The notes beneath the pieces are model-generated. The model was not told the DNA's origin, did not search any database, and saw nothing but the letters and a program-made list of their open reading frames with translations. From assembly GCA_945787735.1 (NCBI GenBank), contig CALZIQ010000002.1:1-64000 (forward strand): 64,000 nucleotides of DNA. Reading direction: 5' to 3'. Origin of the DNA: an uncultured Chromatiaceae bacterium (GTDB lineage: Bacteria; Pseudomonadota; Gammaproteobacteria; Tenderiales; Tenderiaceae). The position numbers and the translations under genes are program-made. Shown here piece by piece: positions 31,468-44,277 of this stretch. Numbering within the stretch: position 1 is the first letter of the stretch; each line of letters begins with the position of its first letter.

Positions 31468-31574
31468 AAGCAAGGATATCTCCCTGTCTGTCCCCTAGTT
31501 GCGTAATCCGATTTAAGCTTTGTTTAAGTTTCGCTTTCTAGCATGGAATCAGTAAAGCCATAGAGCGGAATATC

Positions 31575-32129
31575 ATGACAACTCTTTTCTCACGCTGGCG
31601 GAATAACCAAAGTGCATTTGAAGCGTTGGTGATGCCGCATGTCAACGGTCTTTACCGATTGGCGTACCACTATTGTGGTCAGCAATCGGATGCGGAGGAT
31701 CTGGTGCAAGAACTGTTGCTCAAGCTGATTCATCGCATTGAGGACATGCAAAAGGTAGAACGGTTGCGTCCTTGGTTGGCCAAAGCGCTTTATCACCTGT
31801 TTATCGATCGGCTTCGAAGCCAGCAGCGCAGCCCAATTGACGCGATGCAGCCAGAGCAGCTGGAAATCCTGCAAGAAGGGTCAGTTTCAGGTGAGAGCAG
31901 TGAACGGCTTGTTTTGATAGACAATATTGCCCGAGCGCTGCGCCAACTCAATCATGAACAACGCATGCTGGTGGTCATGCATGATGTGGAGAATTATACG
32001 CTAGCCGAGCTGGAATCGATTCTCGATACCCCTATCGGCACGCTCAAATCCCGCCTGCACCGGGCGCGGGCAAAATTGCGCCAGATTCTAACCGATGAAG
32101 GAACCAAATCCCTCTCAACAGCGTGTTAA
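31575..32129 (+). CDS. ECF-family RNA polymerase sigma factor
   Basis: Region 2 YHYCGQQSDAEDLVQELLLKL, region 4 YTLAELESILDTPIGTLKSRLHRARAKLR. Confidence 0.92.
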   Translation: MTTLFSRWRNNQSAFEALVMPHVNGLYRLAYHYCGQQSDAEDLVQELLLKLIHRIEDMQKVERLRPWLAKALYHLFIDRLRSQQRSPIDAMQPEQLEILQEGSVSGESSERLVLIDNIARALRQLNHEQRMLVVMHDVENYTLAELESILDTPIGTLKSRLHRARAKLRQILTDEGTKSLSTAC

Positions 32130-32148
32130 TACTTGAGAGGATAACAAA

Positions 32149-32826
32149 ATGAATTGTGAACAAACGCAACAACGATTGGACGATTACCTGGATGGAGACC
32201 TCAACCTCAGGGAAGAGGCCGAGCTGCACGCTCATCTCGATCAGTGCAAGACATGTCGAGTGCGGGTGCGGCAGGCGGAAGAGGTCCTGACCGGTCTGAA
32301 GGTAGTGAAGGTTCCGGAGATGACGCCGGGCTTCGCTCATCAGGCCGTTCGCCAGGCAGCCAATCAGATCAAACCACGTTCACACCGCACAGCTTTTGTG
32401 GCGGGATTCAGTTCTGCTTTGGTGGCGGGGTTGGCCTTGGTGTTTGTCATTGCCGGTTTGTTGCCAGATCACAGCGATATCAGCACAGAAATGCTACCGC
32501 AGGTGGCAATTTCAGTTGAAACACCACAAACAGTCAATCTTGCCTTTGATCTTGCGAATGCAATTCAAAATGCCACTCTCAGTATCGATTTGCCAGAGCA
32601 TATCGAAGTGGTTGGGTTTCCCGGACTCAGACGCTTGTCTTGGCAAACAAATCTGACCCGGGGGCGCAATGTCTTGCCTTTGCCATTAAAAGGGGTTGCG
32701 CAGACAAACGGTGAATTGGTCGCCACGGTTGAGCATGATGGCAAGACCAAGAGCATTCGAATCAATGTGCGGGTTGATGAACAGCTGACGCCTAAAGCTG
32801 ATCTAGCCACGCTTAAATTGGTATAG
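32149..32826 (+). CDS. Anti-sigma factor, zf-HC2 (ZAS) type with single TM
   Basis: CEQTQQRLDDYLDGDL..HLDQCKTCRVRV; TM ALVAGLALVFVIAGLL. Confidence 0.85.
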   Translation: MNCEQTQQRLDDYLDGDLNLREEAELHAHLDQCKTCRVRVRQAEEVLTGLKVVKVPEMTPGFAHQAVRQAANQIKPRSHRTAFVAGFSSALVAGLALVFVIAGLLPDHSDISTEMLPQVAISVETPQTVNLAFDLANAIQNATLSIDLPEHIEVVGFPGLRRLSWQTNLTRGRNVLPLPLKGVAQTNGELVATVEHDGKTKSIRINVRVDEQLTPKADLATLKLV

Positions 32827-32834
32827 ATTGCGGC

Positions 32835-33476
32835 ATGAACAGGAGTTGTTTGGTGAAAAAGTTCAAATTGACAGCCGTTGTCGTTGCAATGTTGAGCCTG
32901 ACTGTACCCGTGCATGCGCGTGATTTTGATGATGACATCACGATTCAGGTTATTGAAGCCTTTGAAGATGAACGCAACGGGGAGGATGTCAGATTTATTG
33001 AGCTACCTGACATCAGGTCTCAGGAAGCGCATGAGGCGATGGAACGTGTGCAAGAGCGCCTACAAGAGCGTGAATGGGAATTAGAACGCGAGCATGAGCG
33101 TAATGAGCAGGATGAACATCTGGAAGAGCATGACCGCGATGAGCTTAAGGATGAGCACAGCGATGATGAACGTGATGACCTGGAAGATTCGCGTGATGAA
33201 AACGACCGTGACGAGTATCAGGAGTCCCGCGACGATATTGCCGACGATCTAGTTGATGAGCGAGATGAGATCAATGACGACCTGGGTGATGAGGTGCGTG
33301 ATGAATTGCTTGAAGACAGTCATAGCGAAAGCCAGGAGCTGCGTGACGATGTAAGCGAAGACGATCACGCAGAAGAATCCGAAGAAGAACGAGATGATCG
33401 AGATGAGTGGGATGATCATGAAGAGTCCGAGGATGAGAGAGACAATGAAACGTCTGAGGATGATGATCGTCGATGA
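32835..33476 (+). CDS. Hyperacidic, highly charged exported protein, function unknown
   Basis: Signal peptide ...LSLTVPVHA; D/E/R-rich low complexity through to the C-terminus. Confidence 0.75.
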   Translation: MNRSCLVKKFKLTAVVVAMLSLTVPVHARDFDDDITIQVIEAFEDERNGEDVRFIELPDIRSQEAHEAMERVQERLQEREWELEREHERNEQDEHLEEHDRDELKDEHSDDERDDLEDSRDENDRDEYQESRDDIADDLVDERDEINDDLGDEVRDELLEDSHSESQELRDDVSEDDHAEESEEERDDRDEWDDHEESEDERDNETSEDDDRR

Positions 33477-33532
33477 CTGCAATTGATTTATCTGCAAGTG
33501 GTCAGTTGTTTATGTCAATGGAAAAAAGCTGA

Positions 33533-34840
33533 ATGGAATTTGGGCTGACATTTTGCAATCTTTGCCTCTCGATGCTGATGGCGACTGCGTCGCTCGTGGT
33601 CTCGGCTGACACGCCCTTCGAGCGCGGTGTGAGCGCTTTTAAAGTGCAGAACTATCAGTCAGCGCTGGAATGGTTCAAACAGTCACGCAGGGAAGGCAAT
33701 GCTTCAGCGATTTTGGATTTTAATCTTGCTTCGAGTTACTACAAACTGGGGCGCTTGCCCGAGGCTAAACGCTATTACATCAAATCATCCAATAATAAAA
33801 ATTTAGCTGCGCTGAGTTATTACAATCTTGGCCTGATTGCCTTGAGTGTCAATGACAAACAGGCTGCCTATCAGGCCTTTCGCAGAAGTTTTGAAACTGC
33901 GCAGAATGATAGGCTCAAGTTTCTGGCGGCAAAACATCTTGATGAGTTGATGGCAGAGAACAAGGAAAAATCAGCGCCTGATGCTGTTTCTGGTTTTGTG
34001 AGTTTTGGTCTTGGCCATGACGATAATGTGGCCAATGTCAGCGACGATGTGACGACAGTCAGCAATAAGTCAGACACTTACTTGGATCTGTTCGGTATTG
34101 TCAATTATCAGCTCAGTGGTAGCCGGCGTGACGGCGTCTACTTGAAGGCAGGGCTGGTGCTGACACGCTATGATGATCTCACCCGCTACAATGAGAATAT
34201 GTTCAATCTCGGAATTTTTCTAACACAGCCGCTGGCGGATTGGAAAACGCGTCTCGGCTTGGTCTACTTTCATGACAGTCTTGATGGTGACTCATTTCAA
34301 CAGCGTACTGCTTTACAGTTGCGTGCGGATAAATACTATTCGAAAGGACAACGACTGAGGTTAAAGTACGAGTTAAGCCTTTATGATGATCTGGATGTGC
34401 GTTATGCCTATCTGAATGGTACACGGCAGCGCTTTACAATCGAGAATCGAAGTTATCTCAACAGGCATAGCTTACGTCTTGGTTACAGGTTGGAGACAAA
34501 TCAGCGAGACAATCTTGTGTCTGCGTCCAGCTTTTTCAGCTATTCACCCACACGCCAGAGTTTATATGGTTCATACGATTACATGTTTAGTGAGAAGTGG
34601 GGCGGGCAGTTGTCGGCTGAATATCGCGATAGTGATTATGAAGATGCCAATATCAGTGCTGGTACGAATCTCGGTGTGCAGCACGATAAACGTAGCCGCT
34701 ATGGCTTGACCGGAATCTACCGACTCAGTCGCGATAGCGAGTTGGAAATCGGTTGGCGTCATACCAATAATCGATCAAACATCAGTGCCGAGGTTTATGA
34801 CAGTAGTGAGGTGATGTTAGGTATTAGTCACTTTTTCTGA
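33533..34840 (+). CDS. Exported TPR protein with C-terminal outer-membrane beta-barrel (Slam/DUF560-like architecture)
   Basis: N-terminal signal and TPR repeats, alternating barrel strands, terminal aromatic GISHFF. Confidence 0.7.
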   Translation: MEFGLTFCNLCLSMLMATASLVVSADTPFERGVSAFKVQNYQSALEWFKQSRREGNASAILDFNLASSYYKLGRLPEAKRYYIKSSNNKNLAALSYYNLGLIALSVNDKQAAYQAFRRSFETAQNDRLKFLAAKHLDELMAENKEKSAPDAVSGFVSFGLGHDDNVANVSDDVTTVSNKSDTYLDLFGIVNYQLSGSRRDGVYLKAGLVLTRYDDLTRYNENMFNLGIFLTQPLADWKTRLGLVYFHDSLDGDSFQQRTALQLRADKYYSKGQRLRLKYELSLYDDLDVRYAYLNGTRQRFTIENRSYLNRHSLRLGYRLETNQRDNLVSASSFFSYSPTRQSLYGSYDYMFSEKWGGQLSAEYRDSDYEDANISAGTNLGVQHDKRSRYGLTGIYRLSRDSELEIGWRHTNNRSNISAEVYDSSEVMLGISHFF

Positions 34841-34862
34841 GCATTCTTCATTAAATGCTTAG

Positions 34863-35021
34863 GGAGCCTCTGATTAATTATGAACGGTTGCTATGCGGCC
34901 AAAATCTCCAGCTCCTGCGTTGCAAATCTTGGCAATAGTCTGGCTATTACCTGCGATTTGCGCCTTGAATCTGAAAATTTTGACTCACACATCATTCCAC
35001 CCATAGTTAATCAGAGGCTCC
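34863..35021. mobile_element. MITE-like 159-bp non-coding element with ~20-bp TIRs and TTAG target duplication
   Basis: GGAGCCTCTGATTAATTATG ... CATAGTTAATCAGAGGCTCC, flanked by TTAG (34859-34862 and 35022-35025). Confidence 0.85.
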
Positions 35022-38668
<3,647 letters not shown>

Positions 38669-38676
38669 ACTAAACT

Positions 38677-38704
38677 GGGGCCGGATAATCTGGCCCTGTT
38701 TTAT
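38677..38704 (+). terminator. Putative terminator after htpG
   Basis: GGGCCGGATAATCTGGCCC hairpin followed by TGTTTTA. Confidence 0.6.
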
Positions 38705-38705
38705 T

Positions 38706-39104
38706 ATGTCCAGACAAGATTCCGAAACCGACACGATCCGCCTCGACAAATGGCTCTGGGCAGCACGCTTTTTCAAGACCCGCGGACTCGCTACCCAAGC
38801 TATTAACGGCGGTCATGTCCACCTGAATGGCTCACGAGTCAAACCCTCACGCACTATCAAACTGGATGATGAGGTGCGCATCAGAAAGAGCAGTGTCGAG
38901 TTTATTATTCATGTAAGAGGCTTGTCCGATAAACGAGGCCCCGCGCCTGTGGCACAGACGCTGTATGAAGAAACCGAAACCAGCCTGGCGCAACGCGAAA
39001 ACCAGAAACAGCAGCGAAGCCTGATGGCCGATGCAGGACCAAGGCCGGACAAGCGGCCGAGCAAGCGCGACCGGCGTCATATCATCCGTTTTAGGCGCGG
39101 CTAA
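38706..39104 (+). CDS. hslR: S4-domain RNA-binding heat-shock protein 15
   Basis: IRLDKWLWAARFFKTRGLATQAINGGHVHLNGSRVKPSR. Confidence 0.92.
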   Translation: MSRQDSETDTIRLDKWLWAARFFKTRGLATQAINGGHVHLNGSRVKPSRTIKLDDEVRIRKSSVEFIIHVRGLSDKRGPAPVAQTLYEETETSLAQRENQKQQRSLMADAGPRPDKRPSKRDRRHIIRFRRG

Positions 39105-39349
39105 TCCTACTTGCTCTGTCGCACTCCGGACACAGATACCCTGTACTAAAATATAGATGCCAGATACACCATTAGTCCGGCGTATGCTTACACTTGATCT
39201 TCATATGGCATGGCTTGTGTTCTATGGTTGATACAAAAATCAGTTTGTTAGCGTACAAATTAGTCCATCTCAAAAAGTTTTCTGAAAAACGATTAAACCG
39301 CTTGAATCGATTAAATCGATGTACTACTATGTTTTCACGGGAGAGCGCT

Positions 39350-39964
39350 ATGAATCGGAACAGTCATGATCGTGCCTACATGACCCCCAACGAGGTGGCT
39401 GAGCTGCTCATGGTCTCTCCCGTTACTGTTAGACAGTGGGCTCAGAAAAAATGGATCCACGCAATCAGCACCGCAGGCGGCCATCGCCGCTTTCTTCGAC
39501 ATAATGTAGAACAGTTTGCTCGTGAACGTGGCATGGAGCTGGTCTCCGATGGACCACCACGTGTGCTAGTCGTTGACGATAATCGTTCTTTTGCACGTTA
39601 TCTAGCTGATCTCTTGGCCAACCAACCCAACCCTGTGGATACAGAAACGGCGCATGACGGTTTTGATGCTGGCCGCAAGGTTTTGCAGTTTGCGCCGGAT
39701 ATAGTGCTGCTAGATTTAAAAATGCCGGGGATGGATGGGTTTTCGGTCTGTGAGCAGTTAAAACAAGACGACGTCACCAAACATATCCGTATTATTGCTA
39801 TGACCGGTTATTACACTCCTGATAACGAAACCCGAATTCTTGAGGCAGGTGCTGAGGCTTGCCTGGCCAAGCCCTTTGATAAAAGTGTTTTGCTGGATGT
39901 GATGGGGCTTGAGCAAGTGGTTGCAGAAGAAACGATGGCAGTTGCCGGGGGGCATGTCGGTTAA
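39350..39964 (+). CDS. Regulator with N-terminal MerR/excisionase-type HTH and C-terminal REC domain
   Basis: MTPNEVAELLMVSPVTVRQWAQKKWIHAISTAGGHRRF then VLVVDDNRSFARYL, DIVLLDLKMPGMDGF, KPF. Confidence 0.88.
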   Translation: MNRNSHDRAYMTPNEVAELLMVSPVTVRQWAQKKWIHAISTAGGHRRFLRHNVEQFARERGMELVSDGPPRVLVVDDNRSFARYLADLLANQPNPVDTETAHDGFDAGRKVLQFAPDIVLLDLKMPGMDGFSVCEQLKQDDVTKHIRIIAMTGYYTPDNETRILEAGAEACLAKPFDKSVLLDVMGLEQVVAEETMAVAGGHVG

Positions 39965-40187
39965 CTTATGTAGTAGTTCGTTCTTGTTCCGTCACACCGC
40001 TCTAACTTTTCCTTCATAAAATTTATTCCAAAAAACTTCTACAGAATGAATCAAGGCCGGATAGATTCATTAGTTGCCTGCGCTGTTTTATATTTGGGCA
40101 ATTTGAATATGAGTTCGGTATACTTTCTTTACTAAAAATAAATCCTTTAAAGTTACGGGGTTAGAGATGAGCGGTTACCAGGGGATT

Positions 40188-41279
40188 ATGGATTACCAAC
40201 ACAAAACCACAGAATGCACGGGCGTGCTGGTATGCAATTTGGGTTCGCCCGATGCACCCACGCCAGCGGCGGTGCGCCGTTACCTGGGCGAGTTTTTATG
40301 GGATCCGCGCATCATCGAAATGTCACGGCCATTGTGGTGGTTGATCCTGCACGGCATCATTCTCCGTACTCGGCCGAAAAAATCGGCACGTGCGTATAAA
40401 TCTGTTTGGACTGACGAAGGGGCGCCTCTTCTTGTGATCTCCAAACGGCAGACCGAAGCACTGCGGCGTAGCTTGGAGACACGCATTGCCGGGCCAGTGC
40501 ACGTCGAAATGGCGATGCGTTACGGCAAGCCTTCTATTGCCAGCGCCCTTAAGCGGCTGCAACAGGCCAATGCCCGTCGTATTCTGGTGTTACCGCTCTA
40601 TCCGCAATATTCCGCCACTACCACGGCCTCGATTTTCGATGCAGTGATGGATGAAATTCAAACCTGGCGCTGGTTGCCCGAGATGCGCTATGTCAATCAC
40701 TATCACGATGATAAACTTTTTATCCGCTCCTTGGCTCACAGTATTCTTGATCACTTCAAGCGCGAGGGCAAACCACAAAAGCTGATCTTTTCCTTTCACG
40801 GTATGCCCAAACGCAATCTGCTCAACGGCGACCCCTATTTCTGCGAGTGTCATAAAACGGCTCGACTGGCGGCTATACAGCTGGGTTTGACTGATGGGCA
40901 GTGGATGGTTACTTTTCAGTCGCGTTTTGGCAAGCTCGAGTGGCTCAAGCCCTACACTGACAAAACGCTTGAGCAACTGCCAAAAGACGGCGTAAAAAAG
41001 GTAGCGATAGTGTGTCCGGCCTTTTCAGCCGACTGTCTTGAAACGCTCGAGGAAATCGAGGTCGAGAACAGGGAAATCTTTCTTAAAGCGGGGGGGGAAT
41101 CCTTCGGTTATATCCCTGCCCTGAACGATCGTCAGGATCATATCGAGGCCCTGACTGAATTGGCGCTGCGTCATATGCAGGGTTGGCCGGAGCTGGATTT
41201 AGAGTGGAATGCATCACAGGCCAGCCGTGAAGCTGAGGAACGTCTCGAGCTGGCCAGGGCCAAAGGTGCTAAGTTTTAA
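40188..41279 (+). CDS. hemH: Ferrochelatase (start probably MDYQHKTTECTG)
   Basis: GVLVCNLGSPDAPTPAAVRRYLGEFL, FSFHGMPKR, CPAFSADCLETLEEI. Confidence 0.95.
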   Translation: MDYQHKTTECTGVLVCNLGSPDAPTPAAVRRYLGEFLWDPRIIEMSRPLWWLILHGIILRTRPKKSARAYKSVWTDEGAPLLVISKRQTEALRRSLETRIAGPVHVEMAMRYGKPSIASALKRLQQANARRILVLPLYPQYSATTTASIFDAVMDEIQTWRWLPEMRYVNHYHDDKLFIRSLAHSILDHFKREGKPQKLIFSFHGMPKRNLLNGDPYFCECHKTARLAAIQLGLTDGQWMVTFQSRFGKLEWLKPYTDKTLEQLPKDGVKKVAIVCPAFSADCLETLEEIEVENREIFLKAGGESFGYIPALNDRQDHIEALTELALRHMQGWPELDLEWNASQASREAEERLELARAKGAKF

Positions 41280-42001
41280 TTTCTTTTCAGGTTGCTGAGA
41301 CGGCATCCGGCTTCATCGCAGCGAAGACTGCTGTTTTGTGAATACCAGTCGCCCAACACAATACGTTGGGCGGGTTTGCCATCAATCTCCAGCACATGCA
41401 CCGCTGGACGATGAGTGTGACCGTGAATTAGCTGGGTCACACTGTGTTTTTGCATTGCCTCAATCACTGCTTGCGCGTTTACATCCATAATCTCGACCGA
41501 TTTATTTTGGTTTCGGCTCATGCTTTCGGTTCGGTACTGACGTGCAATTTGGATGCGTTGCTCCACACTCGCGGCCAAAAATTGTTGTTGCCATGCCGGA
41601 CTGCGCAGTTGAGTGCGAAACTGAATGTATTCTTCGTCATCTGTGCAAAGACTGTCGCCGTGCATTAATAGCGTCGGTGTGCCATGCAGGTCGATGACCA
41701 CAGGGTCATCGATCAGTTGGCAGCCGGTCATCGCTTCGAACTCCTTGCCCAACAGAAAGTCGCGGTTGCCGTGCATCACATACACCGGCAGACCGCTATC
41801 GCAGAGTCGTCGCAGGGCTTCCAGCACTGTGCGATGTTCAGTTTGCACTGCGTCATCGCCGATCCAGACTTCAAACAGGTCGCCCAGAATATATAGTGCC
41901 TCGTTACCAGGAGCCTCTGTTGCCAGAAACTCTACAAATCGCTGGCAAATCTGCGGGTATTCATCACCTAGATGAATGTCGGAAATAAACAGTGTGGCCA
42001 A
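41276..42001 (-). CDS. lpxH: UDP-2,3-diacylglucosamine diphosphatase
   Basis: TLFISDIHLGDEYP, ILGDLFEVWIGDD, HGNRDFLLG. Confidence 0.94.
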   Translation of the reverse strand: MATLFISDIHLGDEYPQICQRFVEFLATEAPGNEALYILGDLFEVWIGDDAVQTEHRTVLEALRRLCDSGLPVYVMHGNRDFLLGKEFEAMTGCQLIDDPVVIDLHGTPTLLMHGDSLCTDDEEYIQFRTQLRSPAWQQQFLAASVEQRIQIARQYRTESMSRNQNKSVEIMDVNAQAVIEAMQKHSVTQLIHGHTHRPAVHVLEIDGKPAQRIVLGDWYSQNSSLRCDEAGCRLSNLKRN

Positions 42002-42002
42002 T

Positions 42003-42614
42003 TTATTGCCCGTTGGTTTCTTCAGCGGGCTCGTTTTGGTTTTTTACGACGAGTGTAGTGGTATGGATGGTGACAGGCTCAACTGGCACATCGCGGAACA
42101 TGCCCCTGTTATCGGTAGCCACTACACGGATCTTATCGACAGTCTCCATGCCCTCGATCACCTTGCCAAACACGGCATAGCCCCAGCCGCGCAGATTGGG
42201 CGCGCTGTAATTAAGAAAATCATTGTCGACAGTGTTGATGAAAAACTGCGCTGTGGCGGAATTAGGATCCTGGGTACGTGCCATGGCGATGCTGCCACGC
42301 ACGTTTTTCAGTCCGTTATCGGCTTCATTTTTGATCGGAGCGCGGGTATCTTTCTTTTTCAGCTGTGCATCAAAACCACCGCCCTGGATCATGAAGTCAC
42401 TGATCACACGGTGAAAAATAGTGCCGTTATAAAAGCCGTCTTCGACATATTTAATGAAATTAGCCACTGTGTTGGGAGCGGCCTTGGCATCGAGCTGCAG
42501 CACGATATTGCCGTGACTGGTTTCCACTTTAACGATGGGCGCATCGGATGCGGAGGCGATCTGCACCATCAAGCTGGCGCTAAAGATCAAAATGGTGGTG
42601 ACAAACTTTTTCAT
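42003..42614 (-). CDS. Exported cyclophilin-type peptidyl-prolyl isomerase
   Basis: Signal peptide; [32 protein letters not shown]. Confidence 0.92.
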   Translation of the reverse strand: MKKFVTTILIFSASLMVQIASASDAPIVKVETSHGNIVLQLDAKAAPNTVANFIKYVEDGFYNGTIFHRVISDFMIQGGGFDAQLKKKDTRAPIKNEADNGLKNVRGSIAMARTQDPNSATAQFFINTVDNDFLNYSAPNLRGWGYAVFGKVIEGMETVDKIRVVATDNRGMFRDVPVEPVTIHTTTLVVKNQNEPAEETNGQ

Positions 42615-42794
42615 GCTGATTCCCCGTAACTCAAAACAAAGGCCCAATGATATCGGTTTGGGAGGCTGAGAAAAAGGATAAGCTTCAATTATCAGTTGCT
42701 GTTTGTGGCGAAACTTAACAAACCGGAATTTTTGCACTAGTTCCGCTAAAATGGCCGCCTGACTGAATTCGGATGCAGGTAAAGGCGCCAGGCG

Positions 42795-44180
42795 ATGTTG
42801 CAAGTATTCAATAACCTAAGCAATAAAAAGGAAGTATTTAAGCCCATCAAGCCGGGCAAAGTGGGTATGTATGTCTGCGGGATGACCGTATATGACTACT
42901 GTCACGTCGGCCATGCCCGCGTGTTGGTTGTGTTCGACATGATCGCCCGTTATTTGCGTTATTCCGGCTATGAGGTCACTTATGTGCGCAATATTACCGA
43001 TATCGATGACAAGATCATCAATCGTGCCAACGAAAACGGTGAGAGCATCGACAACCTGACGGGTCGCTTTATAGAAGCCATGCACGAGGATGCCGCGGCG
43101 CTGGGTGTTCTGCCGCCAGATCAGGAACCCAAGGCCACCACCTCCATGGATCAGATCATCGCTATGATTATCGCTTTGGTGGACAAGGGACTTGCCTACG
43201 CCGCCGACAACGGCGATGTTTATTACGATGTCAGCAAATTTGACGGTTACGGCAAGCTGTCAGGTAAAAAGATCGAAGATCTGCGTGCCGGTGAGCGTGT
43301 TGCAGTGGGTGAGGGCAAAGATGACCCGCTCGATTTTGTATTATGGAAAGCAGCTAAGCCAGATGAGCCGAGTTGGGAATCGCCCTGGGGGGCTGGGCGT
43401 CCTGGCTGGCATATCGAGTGCTCAGCCATGTCGACACACTGTCTTGGTGATCACTTCGACATCCATGGTGGCGGTCTGGATCTGCAGTTTCCCCATCACG
43501 AAAACGAGATCGCCCAGAGTGAAGGGGCGACCGGCTGTCAGTTCGTCAATTATTGGATTCACAACGGTTTTGTCCAGATAAAGGAAGAAAAGATGTCCAA
43601 GTCGCTGGGTAACTTTTTTACCTTGCGCGAAGTCTTGAAGCAATATGCCCCCGAAGTGATGCGCTATTTCATCCTGGCGAGCCACTATCGCAGCCCGCTG
43701 AATTACTCTGATCAAAACCTCGACAGTGCCAAAGCGGCATTGGAACGTTTTTACACTGCCCTGCGTGGTACGGAAGTGACTGAGGTCGCTGATGGTGGTG
43801 AATATGAGGCGCGTTTCCGCAAGGCGATGGACGATGATTTCAACACCGCCGAGGCACTTGCTGTGTTATTTGATCTTGCCAATGTCCTGAATAGAGCCAA
43901 GGCAGATGGCAATGCCGAACTAGCTGGCCAACTTGCCGGGCAATTGCAATATCTCGCTGGTGTTCTCGGCCTACTGCAGGACGATGCCGAAGCATTCCTG
44001 AAAGGCAGTGGTGTTGCTGGCGGTCTAACTGATATGGAAATTGATGGCCTAATTGAACAGCGCAACACGGCGAAAAAAGACAAAAATTGGGCCGAGGCTG
44101 ATCGCATTCGCGACGAGTTACAGGCACAAGGCATTACTCTGGAGGACGGCGCTGGCGGCACCACGTGGCGGCGAGGCTGA
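42795..44180 (+). CDS. cysS: Cysteinyl-tRNA synthetase
   Basis: [35 protein letters not shown]. Confidence 0.97.
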   Translation: MLQVFNNLSNKKEVFKPIKPGKVGMYVCGMTVYDYCHVGHARVLVVFDMIARYLRYSGYEVTYVRNITDIDDKIINRANENGESIDNLTGRFIEAMHEDAAALGVLPPDQEPKATTSMDQIIAMIIALVDKGLAYAADNGDVYYDVSKFDGYGKLSGKKIEDLRAGERVAVGEGKDDPLDFVLWKAAKPDEPSWESPWGAGRPGWHIECSAMSTHCLGDHFDIHGGGLDLQFPHHENEIAQSEGATGCQFVNYWIHNGFVQIKEEKMSKSLGNFFTLREVLKQYAPEVMRYFILASHYRSPLNYSDQNLDSAKAALERFYTALRGTEVTEVADGGEYEARFRKAMDDDFNTAEALAVLFDLANVLNRAKADGNAELAGQLAGQLQYLAGVLGLLQDDAEAFLKGSGVAGGLTDMEIDGLIEQRNTAKKDKNWAEADRIRDELQAQGITLEDGAGGTTWRRG

Positions 44181-44200
44181 CAGGTAACAAAAAAATAGAT

Positions 44201-44224
44201 AAAGCCGCCTTTGGGTGGCTTTTT
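44201..44224 (+). terminator. Terminator after cysS
   Basis: AAAGCCGCCTTTGGGTGGCTTTTT. Confidence 0.75.
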
Positions 44225-44277
44225 AAATTGCAGTGATGGCACTAAGCTTTACTGAGAAGCGTGCCGTGCAGGGAAGC

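Noticed and set aside
33249-33497. Minus-strand ORF encoding a very hydrophobic 82-aa 'membrane protein' (MQINQLQSSTIIILRRFIVSLILGL...)
   Set aside because: It is the antisense of the GAY/GAR-rich acidic gene; the complement of Asp/Glu codons automatically reads as Ile/Phe/Leu/Val.
39290-39325. Short direct repeats CGATTAAACCGCTTGAATCGATTAAATCGATG upstream of the HTH-REC gene
   Set aside because: Only about three degenerate short units; too little to call an iteron or operator without comparison.
41976-42629. Plus-strand 217-aa ORF
   Set aside because: Antisense to the cyclophilin gene on the minus strand, which has clear family motifs.
44236-44260. TGGCAC near glrK start as a possible sigma54 promoter
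   Set aside because: TGGCACTAAGCTTTACT lacks the GC of the -12 element.
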